DNA from: Planctomycetota bacterium
GTDB taxonomy: Bacteria; Planctomycetota; UBA1135; GCA-002686595
DNA: 64,000 nt
Assembly: GCA_012959785.1 (NCBI GenBank)
Contig: DUCM01000009.1
Coordinates: 62,001-126,000 of the forward strand
Direction of reading: 5' to 3'
In this document: positions 1-7,151 of the stretch, in pieces
How positions within the stretch are numbered: position 1 is the stretch's first letter
Layout: each line of letters begins with the position of its first letter
Notes under the pieces: generated by a model
Told to the model about the DNA's origin: nothing
The model's database searches: none
Seen by the model: only the letters and a program-made list of their open reading frames with translations
Made by a program: the position numbers and the translations under genes

Positions 1-644
1 GCTGCGGCCCAGGAAGGTGGCAGGTTGCCCATGGCGCGCTCGTGGCGCCTGCTGAGATTGTCGAGGACTTCGAGTTCGCTGGCGAAGTCGTGGCGCTTGA
101 GCCCCTGGCAGCTAACCTTGTTCTGAAAACTCAATAGGGCGCGGCCCACGAGTTGATAGGCCCCCTCGTTGCGCGGCGCGGGAGCGAGAGGTTCAAGATC
201 GAGAAATCCCAGGCGTAGGGCGCACCAATCCGGTGCCTCTTCGGCCATGGGCACGAGGAAGTCAGAGGGGCCGTCGAGGGCTTCGTGCACTCGCCGAAAT
301 GCGGCCTGGACGCTCTTCAAGCGTTTCTTGCGCAGACCCTTGACGATCTCGAAGCCGTCCTCGCAGGTGAGCTTGAGGGTAATCCGGCGTCCGGGGCGCC
401 AGGCCAGGAGTTCGACTTCCTCGGAGGGAATGTCGAGGGCAGCGCAGAGGGGCAGAGTAGGGTCGTCGCCGGGGAACACCTCGGCCAGATCTCCGTCATG
501 GCGGAACCACCGGCGCTGGCCCTCCCGTTTGGTTTCGATCCAAATCGTGTCGTCGCGGGCCAGGTCGGCGCGCAGGATGAACTTGGGGGCGATGCCGCAG
601 GCGAGGTGCAACTCGCGAATGGCGTGGGGGATGGGTGCATTCAT
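1..644 (-). CDS. APH-fold phosphotransferase, C-terminus beyond window (partial)
   Basis: About 214 N-terminal residues are visible; the frame is open to the window edge. The ATG overlaps the stop of the upstream kinase gene in an ATGA junction, which fixes the start. The visible part resembles the N-lobe of aminoglycoside/choline-type kinases: a run near residue 85 reading RRITLKLTCEDG is followed by IVKGLRKKR, where a Lys could be the nucleotide-binding one. The catalytic HGD and DxD motifs would lie beyond the edge, so activity cannot be judged. It is the last visible gene of a co-directional cluster with a second APH-like kinase, an ABC exporter and three glycosyltransferases. The substrate is unknown; a sugar or amino-alcohol in glycoconjugate synthesis is an inference. 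Confidence 0.72.
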   Translation of the reverse strand, partial: MNAPIPHAIRELHLACGIAPKFILRADLARDDTIWIETKREGQRRWFRHDGDLAEVFPGDDPTLPLCAALDIPSEEVELLAWRPGRRITLKLTCEDGFEIVKGLRKKRLKSVQAAFRRVHEALDGPSDFLVPMAEEAPDWCALRLGFLDLEPLAPAPRNEGAYQLVGRALLSFQNKVSCQGLKRHDFASELEVLDNLSRRHERAMGNLPPSWAA

Positions 645-1927
645 GCTTTGAGTGTCTCCGAGGCGCAGGCGTGGGCGCGCTCCACGAGCCCTCGCGCGCG
701 TTCTTCTGCTCGCACTTCGAGCCGGCGCAAACCCGCTGCGGCGCGGTTCAAGAGTTCCTCCACGGAGAGGGCGCGAAGCAGGGCGAGGTCCAGGCGATCT
801 GGACCCGCTCCGTAGCCGGCAAAAAGTTCATCGGCGGCGCTTTGCATGTCCATCTCGGGGTCCTGGGCCAGGCGGTCGGCGATCCAGTTGGCCAGGTCCT
901 CCTCGGCCGCGCCGGGGCGCAGGTCGTCGCCGTCGAGGAGTCGCAGTCCGCCTTCGTGCCGAGTCAGCTGATCGGCGTGGAAGTCGCCGTGGATCCAACA
1001 GCGGGCGGGAGCCATAGGAGCTGGTCCCAGAGCTTCCAGTCGCTGGTCGAGCCCCGCCAGGCGGGCGAAGAGTTCTTGAGCACTCGAACGGTCGCGCTGG
1101 AGCGACGGGCCCTCGGCGCCATGGCCGTGCAGGGCGGCGATGACAGTCGCCGAGGCTGCGGCCTGGCTGAAGTCACCCGTGGCAACGGGTTCGCCCTCAA
1201 TCCATTCCTCGAAGAGCAGTCCAGCTTCGAGTTCCGTGTGCACCAGCCTCGGCAACACGCCGGCGGGTCCCTGGGCGCGCCGGGCGACCTGCCGGCGGGC
1301 TGCTTCGGGGTCCAAGACGCGTACGGCGAGGCGCACCTCGCCCGCGGGTTCGGCGCCTGCTTGCGTGCGGCGCTTGAGCTTTGCGTGCAGCGCCAGGACG
1401 GCGCGACGTTCGGGCTTATAGCGCAAAAGTTCAATCCTTGACGAGCGCCGCCGAAAGACCTTGCCCGGCCACAGCCCCGCATCGTCCAGGGCGCGGCCCG
1501 TGCGCCGCAGATCGACGACACGCGCGGCGCCGCGCAGCACGCGGTCGGCGGGGAAGCAGCTCAAGAGCGCGCCGCGATCCTCCAGGTAAGTCACGGGCAA
1601 GAGTGGTGCCGCGGCCTTGTGCATGTGTTCGTTGGGGTGGAACGAATCCGCCACCATCTGCGCCTTGGAACCGGCGTAGGTCTTGAGCGAGAGGGTGCAC
1701 TGGCTGTCGTCCTCGAAGCGCACGGACCATGATCCGAGGAGCGCCGTGGCGGGTTTCCAACGGGCAAAAGCCAGGCTGGCTTGCACGGGGCGCGGTGTGT
1801 TTGGCGCGGCACACAAATGCCTTGCGACGAGACCCAGGAACTCATCGTCCGAGGGCAGTTTTAGTTTTTCGTCGCCCAGGCGAGCGGGCAAGTCGCGGTC
1901 GCGTTGGTAGCTCTTGAGGGCACTCAT
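641..1927 (-). CDS. APH-family phosphotransferase
   Basis: 428 aa. The Brenner-type catalytic motif IHGDFHADQ lies near residues 312-319, followed about 20 residues later by LLDGDD, the metal-binding part. Both are hallmarks of the aminoglycoside/choline kinase fold. The N-terminal half has an APH-like segment (IELLRYKPERRAVLAL) aligning loosely with the partial kinase downstream, so the two are probably diverged paralogues. The start overlaps the ABC transporter stop (ATGA) and the stop overlaps the next start (ATGA), implying translational coupling. Members of this fold phosphorylate antibiotics, choline, sugars or hydroxy-amino acids. Because it sits among glycosyltransferases and an exporter, I favour a sugar or headgroup kinase over drug resistance, but the substrate cannot be read from sequence. 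Confidence 0.85.
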   Translation of the reverse strand: MSALKSYQRDRDLPARLGDEKLKLPSDDEFLGLVARHLCAAPNTPRPVQASLAFARWKPATALLGSWSVRFEDDSQCTLSLKTYAGSKAQMVADSFHPNEHMHKAAAPLLPVTYLEDRGALLSCFPADRVLRGAARVVDLRRTGRALDDAGLWPGKVFRRRSSRIELLRYKPERRAVLALHAKLKRRTQAGAEPAGEVRLAVRVLDPEAARRQVARRAQGPAGVLPRLVHTELEAGLLFEEWIEGEPVATGDFSQAAASATVIAALHGHGAEGPSLQRDRSSAQELFARLAGLDQRLEALGPAPMAPARCWIHGDFHADQLTRHEGGLRLLDGDDLRPGAAEEDLANWIADRLAQDPEMDMQSAADELFAGYGAGPDRLDLALLRALSVEELLNRAAAGLRRLEVRAEERARGLVERAHACASETLKA

Positions 1928-3657
1928 GAGGCGCGTTCCTCGGCCGATGGGGTATGGACGACCTTGTGGATCTTGCCGTCCTCCAGAGCGTAGATGCGCT
2001 GGACGCTGCCGAGGTGTTCGAGTTGGTGGGTAATGACGATCACAATACGGCCCTCGCGCCGTGTTTCCAGGACTCTCGCCAGGCGCCCCGCGGTTCCCGG
2101 GTCGAGCCCCGCGAACGGTTCGTCAATGATCAGGATGGGGGCCTCGCCCAGGAGCGCGCGGGCGCAGCACAAGCGCCGCGATTCGCCTCCCGAAAGGCCC
2201 ACGCCGCTCGCTCCAAGCACGGTCTCGAGGCCATCGGGCAGGGCCCGCACACGCGACTCTAGTTCAGCCTCGGCGAGGGCCCGCCAGAGGTCGTCATCGC
2301 TGGCATCGGGTACTGCGAGGAGCAGATTCTGGCGGATCGACTCGCCGAACAGCACCGTGGACTGCATGGAAACCCGGAAGCTGCGGCGCAACTCGTCGAG
2401 GTCCAGTTCCGTGAGGTTGACGCCGTCGAAGAGCACGCGGCCCGCTGTGGGATCGAAGAGGCGCATGGCCAGGGAAACCAGGGTGCTCTTGCCGGCGCCA
2501 CTCACGCCCACGATGGCTGTGATTTCGCCCCGGCGAAACTCAGCAGAGACTTGCTTGAGAGCCTCACTGCCGTCTTCGTAGGTGTAGCTGACATCTTCGA
2601 AGACGAGGCTGCTGGGGGCAGCGGCGGGCGAGAGCTGCCCGGAGTTCAGGCGTAGTTCGATGTCTTCGTCGAGGAGCGCCAGGATGCGCTCTCCGCTGGC
2701 GGCGCCCTTGGCGATGCGACCCTGGTGTTTGGCCGCCGCACGCAGGGGTTTGAGCATCGAGCGCACATAGGACAAAAACACGATCAGCTCACCGGCGCGC
2801 AGGTTGCCGTCGAGTACGCGCAAGCCGCCGAAGGCTACGGCCGCGGCGAAGGCCAGGGCCAGCAGGGTTTCCACCGAGCCGGTCAGGCGCGCCGAGGCTC
2901 TGGCGGTCTTGAGTCCGGCGCGGGCGTTGCGACGGTTGGTGTGGGCAAACTGGCGCACGACCTGGGCACCGCTGCCCAAAGATTGAAGGACGTCGGTGGC
3001 ACTGATGGCCTCGTGCATGTAGTTGGCCATCTCGCCTTCCTTGCGTCGTTGCTTGCGCACGGCGATGGTCAGGCGCTTGGACAAAAAACGCACGGTGAAA
3101 AGCAGGATCGGTAGGGGCACCAGCACCACCAAAGCCAACACCGGATCGATGAAGAGCATGACGGCCAGGATCCCCATGGCGTGGGCGCTGCGCAGGCCGA
3201 TCTGCAAACTGGCGTCGACCACCATTTCCTTGACCTGGGCCACATCGCCCAGGAGCCTGACGAGCAGGTCGCCGGACTTGTTCTTGGCGTGAAAGCTGGG
3301 CGGGAGTTCCACCAGGTGGCGGAAGATGCGCAGACGCAGGGAGCGCGTCACGGCGTGGCCCACGGCAGTCATGCGCAGGATGGCGGAGTAGTCCGCCAGA
3401 GCCTTGAGGGAGAGGATTAGCGCGAGGGCCAGGGCGCAGTAGAGCACAATTTCGCGGGCGTTTTCCGGTGGCGGTCCGCTGGTCAGGAGCGCCCGGTCGA
3501 TGACCCAACTGAGGGGCCAGGGACGCAAGAGTTCGAGGGCGATGGTGCTGACGAAGAGCACCAGGACCAGGGCCAGCTGGGCGCGGTGGCCCGCGAGCTC
3601 ACTGGAAAAGCGGCGCGCCACGCGCAGGCCCTCGAAGAAGCGGGCCAGATATTTCAC
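1924..3657 (-). CDS. ABC exporter half-transporter (fused TMD-NBD)
   Basis: 577 aa from a GTG that overlaps the upstream glycosyltransferase stop (GTGA). The frame stays open upstream to 3774, but that extension is Arg/Pro-rich, lies inside the neighbouring gene and is probably untranslated. Residues ~20-320 form an MsbA-like exporter membrane domain with several hydrophobic helices (ALVLVLFVSTIALELL; ILAVMLFIDPVLALVV). The nucleotide-binding domain has Walker A GVSGAGKS (~383), signature LSGGESRR (~487) and Walker B ILIIDEPFAGLD (~507). It probably works as a homodimer in the inner membrane. With glycosyltransferases immediately upstream it may flip or export a lipid-linked or secreted glycan; cargo is inferred from context only. 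Confidence 0.9.
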   Translation of the reverse strand: MKYLARFFEGLRVARRFSSELAGHRAQLALVLVLFVSTIALELLRPWPLSWVIDRALLTSGPPPENAREIVLYCALALALILSLKALADYSAILRMTAVGHAVTRSLRLRIFRHLVELPPSFHAKNKSGDLLVRLLGDVAQVKEMVVDASLQIGLRSAHAMGILAVMLFIDPVLALVVLVPLPILLFTVRFLSKRLTIAVRKQRRKEGEMANYMHEAISATDVLQSLGSGAQVVRQFAHTNRRNARAGLKTARASARLTGSVETLLALAFAAAVAFGGLRVLDGNLRAGELIVFLSYVRSMLKPLRAAAKHQGRIAKGAASGERILALLDEDIELRLNSGQLSPAAAPSSLVFEDVSYTYEDGSEALKQVSAEFRRGEITAIVGVSGAGKSTLVSLAMRLFDPTAGRVLFDGVNLTELDLDELRRSFRVSMQSTVLFGESIRQNLLLAVPDASDDDLWRALAEAELESRVRALPDGLETVLGASGVGLSGGESRRLCCARALLGEAPILIIDEPFAGLDPGTAGRLARVLETRREGRIVIVITHQLEHLGSVQRIYALEDGKIHKVVHTPSAEERAS

Positions 3658-4718
3658 TGGACAGGTGCTCCGCAGCGCATCAGTACCTGGCCCGCGATCG
3701 CGCTCCAGGAGTGTTCGGCGGCCACCCGGCGGCCTGCTTCCGCCAGCCGTTCGCGGGTTTGCGTGTCGCGGCACAACTCGGCGGTGATCTCGGTCAGCTC
3801 GTCGAGCGACTCTGGATCGTAGACACAGCCCGCTCGCCCTTGCTGCACTGTTTCGGCCAGTCCGCCGAGGTCGGGCACGATGGCCACGGCTCCCGCGGCC
3901 ATGCCCTCGAGCAGCTTGAGAGGCGAAAAATAGCAGGGGCTATTCGGATCGTAGGTCAAGGGCAAGCAATCGAAACGCGCCACATGGGCACCTACCTCTT
4001 CGTGGTCCACCCAGGGAATGTGGCTCCAGCAGCTCGTGGGCAGCGCATCACCGATAACCTCGGCGAAGTCGCCCTTGCCCACCATGGAAAGGTGCACCTT
4101 GAGACCGCGTTCGTGGAGGGCTTGCACCGTGGCCACCAGGCGCTCAAAACCGTGCCAGGGTCGCAGGCGACCGTGGAAGCCGATGACGAAGGCGTCCGCG
4201 GGGATGCTCTTTGCAGTGAGTCCTTCAGCGCGGCGTCCGGGGTGAAAGCGCCGGGGGTCGACGCCGTTGCCAGCCACCAGGATGTGCGCTGGACGAGCAC
4301 CCCGGGAGCGCGCCCAAGTGGCGCAGTCTTGCGACACGCAGAGCACGAGGTGCGCGGCCTGAAGCGCGGCTTTCAGGCGTTCGCTGTCGCCCAGGTTCTG
4401 GGCTTCGGGTCGGTAGCGCGTTTGTTCTTCATCGAGGGGCGCGTTGACCTCAATCACATGGGCTAGGCTATGCTCCAGGGCGAATTCCGAACCGGCGAAG
4501 GCCCCCAGGGCCAGGCGTTCGTAGACCAAACCCAAGGGCCCCATTCGAAGAGTGTTCGACAGAGCCTCGCGCGCCAGGAGCGCATCGGGTTCGTCGATGG
4601 CCACGACCTCGGCCCCTAGCTCGAGAAAGGCCTCGCGCATGGCGGCGAGGTGCACCGCCGCCCCCTTTTTGCGGCTGGGGTGGATGCCGCGGTCGGAGTT
4701 TAGATGGACGAGTCGCAT
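3654..4718 (-). CDS. Glycosyltransferase, GT4-like
   Basis: 354 aa starting MRLVHLNSDRG, two bases after the stop of the upstream glycosyltransferase. A longer frame to 4757 would overlap that gene, so the shorter start is preferred. The N-terminus has the Rossmann-like acceptor domain with a basic loop (SRKKGAAVHL). The C-terminal half has the family's nucleotide-sugar segment: FVIGFHGRLRPWHGFERLV, then LKLLEGMAAGAVAIVPDLGG and ETVQQGRAG, matching the E-x7-E region of GT4 enzymes. It presumably transfers a sugar from an NDP-sugar at the cytoplasmic face. Its stop overlaps the ABC exporter start by four bases, suggesting coupled expression. Donor and acceptor are unknown. Confidence 0.85.
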   Translation of the reverse strand: MRLVHLNSDRGIHPSRKKGAAVHLAAMREAFLELGAEVVAIDEPDALLAREALSNTLRMGPLGLVYERLALGAFAGSEFALEHSLAHVIEVNAPLDEEQTRYRPEAQNLGDSERLKAALQAAHLVLCVSQDCATWARSRGARPAHILVAGNGVDPRRFHPGRRAEGLTAKSIPADAFVIGFHGRLRPWHGFERLVATVQALHERGLKVHLSMVGKGDFAEVIGDALPTSCWSHIPWVDHEEVGAHVARFDCLPLTYDPNSPCYFSPLKLLEGMAAGAVAIVPDLGGLAETVQQGRAGCVYDPESLDELTEITAELCRDTQTRERLAEAGRRVAAEHSWSAIAGQVLMRCGAPVQ

Positions 4719-4720
4719 CG

Positions 4721-5953
4721 CTAGGCTGAGTTTGCGGTGCAGGTCTCTGAGAACCAATCGGCGAGGGTTCGACCGGCCTGGCGAGCGTCGAATAGCTCCT
4801 CGGCCCGGGCGCGGCCGCGGCGGGCGAATTCGAGGCGCTTGTGCGGGTCTCCGAGGAGCTCAGCCAAGGCGCTCTCGAGGGCCACGGCGTCGCGCTCGGG
4901 GACGAGCAGCCCCGCGCGACCGTGGTCGAGGATCTCGGGGATGCCGGTGACAGGCGTGGAGACGCAGGCCAGTCCCATGGCTAGAGCTTCGAGCAGCACC
5001 GTGGGCAGGGCGTCGCGGTTGCCGTCTGTGCCCACGATGCAGGGCAGGCAGAATACGCTGGCGCTCTTCATCAGTTCCCGCACGGCGTCCTGATCCACGG
5101 GGCCTGTGAATTCAAGCACCTGCTGGTCGAGACCTGCGGCCCGGGCTTGGGCTTGCAGGTTTAGGGCTTCGTCGCCGCCGCCGGCGATGGTGGCGGTCCA
5201 GGGAGCCCCGCTGGCGCGGGCCGAGGCCAGAGCTTCGATCAGAAGGTCAAAGCCTTTCTTTTCCACCAGGCGCCCCACGGCCAGGATGTGGTTCTCGCGG
5301 CGACCCTCTGAGCAATAGGGGAAGCGTTCGAGGGCCAGGCCGTTGTACAGTCGGCGCACATGGCTCGCGGCGGCGCCGCTGATCTGTTCCTTGAGGTACT
5401 CCACATTGGCGTCGCAAACCGTAACCGTGAAGGCCGAGGCGATGAGCAGTTTGTCGAGCAGTTCGGGGCGCACGGCGCTGCGGTAGATGTCCTTGGCGTG
5501 GGCCGTGATCGAGTAGGGCGGGCCGCCGAGCTCGCGGGCCAACATGGCCACGACGGCCGACTCGGTGGCGAAGTGCACATGGATGCGATCAATGCCCAGT
5601 TCGTCCACGCGCCGCAAGAGGTGCAGGGCTTCCCCCAAAAGCCGTGAGAAGCGTGTGCCCACCAAACCGGAGAGTTCCGGCACCAGGGTGCGCAAGCGAC
5701 TCCACTGGGCTTCGTTGAGGCCCCCGGCTTCCTGGTCGAAGATCAAGGTCCAGGGATCCATGGCGCTGCGCTCGGGGAAGACCTCAACGCGAGCCTTGAG
5801 CTGGGCCAGTTCGGAGTGCCGTGGCTCGTTGTCGGGGGCCCGCCGCGAAAAGATGTGCAGGTCCGGCCTGAGGGCCTCTTGAGCCAGGACTTCGGTCAGG
5901 ATGAAGGTCTCGGAGAGCCGCGGAAACTTCTTCAGGAGATACGCGAGTCGCAT
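4721..5953 (-). CDS. Glycosyltransferase, GT4 family (WcaL/exopolysaccharide type)
   Basis: 410 aa. It opens with MRLAYLLKKFPRLSETFI, a strongly conserved opening of GT4 enzymes similar to colanic-acid WcaL. Later motifs are HVHFATESA, SITAHAKDIY, LAVGRLVEKKGFDLLI (phosphate-binding loop of the C-terminal domain) and LLEALAMGLACVSTPVTGIPEIL (E-x7-E). The start lies 22 bp inside the 3' end of the preceding MurG-like gene. WcaL-like enzymes add hexoses during capsule or exopolysaccharide synthesis; that role is inferred here from similarity and neighbours. It is distinct in sequence from the GT4 gene directly downstream, so the two probably add different sugars. Confidence 0.9.
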   Translation of the reverse strand: MRLAYLLKKFPRLSETFILTEVLAQEALRPDLHIFSRRAPDNEPRHSELAQLKARVEVFPERSAMDPWTLIFDQEAGGLNEAQWSRLRTLVPELSGLVGTRFSRLLGEALHLLRRVDELGIDRIHVHFATESAVVAMLARELGGPPYSITAHAKDIYRSAVRPELLDKLLIASAFTVTVCDANVEYLKEQISGAAASHVRRLYNGLALERFPYCSEGRRENHILAVGRLVEKKGFDLLIEALASARASGAPWTATIAGGGDEALNLQAQARAAGLDQQVLEFTGPVDQDAVRELMKSASVFCLPCIVGTDGNRDALPTVLLEALAMGLACVSTPVTGIPEILDHGRAGLLVPERDAVALESALAELLGDPHKRLEFARRGRARAEELFDARQAGRTLADWFSETCTANSA

Positions 5954-7143
5954 GGGAGGGAGGGTGTCGAAGCGCTGCGGGGAAGACCCAGGAGATCACG
6001 CACAAGGGTCGCGAAGTGTTGGTCGCCGTCGAGTTTGGGCAGCCAGCCCTGGACCTTACCCCGGGCCAGGGCGCGTTCCATGGCCGCTCGCAAATCTTCC
6101 GCCGAGGGTGTATCAAGAACCTCGCCGAGGCCCAACTTTGCGAACCGCTCAGCTCGTAGAAATTGTTCTTCCCGGGGCCTTTTTCGCGGCAACAGCACCG
6201 TGGGGATGCGGCCGCGGATCAGTTCGGTCATGGTGTTGTAGCCGGCCATGGAAACCGCAGCTGTGGAGGCCTCAAAGAGCCGCGGCATGTCCTCGTAGAA
6301 GCCGTGGATGGTGACAAAGTCCATGCCCCGTGCGCGGCGCTTGATCTGGCGCGTGCGGGTGGCATCCAGGAGCGGCCCCAGGACGACCACCGTGTCGAAG
6401 GCAGGGGCCTTGAGGGCCAGGGCATCGAGGCAGCGTTCCACGCGCTCGGCTCCATCCTCGCCGCCGCCCATGGTCACCAAGAGTTGGGGCCGCAGGCGCG
6501 GGATCGAGAGGAAGCTGAGTCCCTTGCGGGGCCGCACGACATAACCCACATAGTGCAGGATCTGCGCCAACTCCCGGGGCACGGGGTACTCCCGGCGCAT
6601 GTCGAAGACTTCGGGGGCGCCGTAGACACAGACCGCGTCGTAGTTCTTGATCAGTGCCCGGCGAATGTCAGGCCGGTCCCACTCGCGGGCCACCACCTCG
6701 GGACGGTCGATGATGTCGCGCAGACCAAGGATGGATCGTCCGCCGAGTTCCTTCTGGCGGTCGAGGGCCTCTTGCAGCTCGCCGGCGACGCCCAGTACCT
6801 TGTTGTCCACAACCAACAGGTGCGGCCGGTACGACTCGACCAGTTCGAGCAGCAGCGCCCGCCTGATGCGCACCAGGCTGCCCAGTTCGCCGGGCAGGCG
6901 GCGCGGTGTGTACTCACCCATGGCGCCCTTGCCCACCGAGGGCAACTTGACGACTTCGAGGCCCCGGGGCAGTTCGAAGCGCAAGGAAGCCTCCGATCCT
7001 GAGGCCACGATGAAGCTGGCGTTCTCCAGATTCTCCGACAGGCTTTGGGCCAGGGTCAGGGTGCGCCGTAGGTGCCCCAGACCCACGGAGTCGTGGCTGT
7101 AGAGCAGGATGCGCGGGCGCGTGATGGGTTTCTTGGGGTCCAT
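5932..7143 (-). CDS. MurG-like predicted glycosyltransferase (GT-B fold)
   Basis: 403 aa. The start is MDPKKPITRPRILLYSHDS at 7143; the frame is open to 7818 but the upstream part is Arg-rich shadow of the beta-helix gene. The N-terminal glycine-rich loop DSVGLGHLRRTLTLAQ and the C-terminal region (VTMGGGEDG; MAGYNTMTELI; PTVLLPRKRPREEQFLRAERFA) match the MurG/GT28-like group of predicted glycosyltransferases (COG4671 type). Such enzymes use UDP-sugars and membrane-bound or soluble acceptors. It is unlikely to be MurG itself: no mur or division genes are nearby and the acceptor domain differs. Its 3' end overlaps the GT4 gene by 22 bp. Confidence 0.85.
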   Translation of the reverse strand: MDPKKPITRPRILLYSHDSVGLGHLRRTLTLAQSLSENLENASFIVASGSEASLRFELPRGLEVVKLPSVGKGAMGEYTPRRLPGELGSLVRIRRALLLELVESYRPHLLVVDNKVLGVAGELQEALDRQKELGGRSILGLRDIIDRPEVVAREWDRPDIRRALIKNYDAVCVYGAPEVFDMRREYPVPRELAQILHYVGYVVRPRKGLSFLSIPRLRPQLLVTMGGGEDGAERVERCLDALALKAPAFDTVVVLGPLLDATRTRQIKRRARGMDFVTIHGFYEDMPRLFEASTAAVSMAGYNTMTELIRGRIPTVLLPRKRPREEQFLRAERFAKLGLGEVLDTPSAEDLRAAMERALARGKVQGWLPKLDGDQHFATLVRDLLGLPRSASTPSLPCDSRIS

Positions 7144-7151
7144 GCTGAGCT

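Noticed and set aside
641..1927. Antibiotic-resistance kinase
   Set aside because: The APH motifs are shared by many metabolic kinases; the setting is a glycan cluster, with no mobile element or resistance gene nearby.
1924..3774. Longer ABC transporter starting at 3774
   Set aside because: The extra 39 residues are Arg/Pro-rich and overlap the glycosyltransferase; a GTG in a GTGA overlap fits the cluster's pattern.
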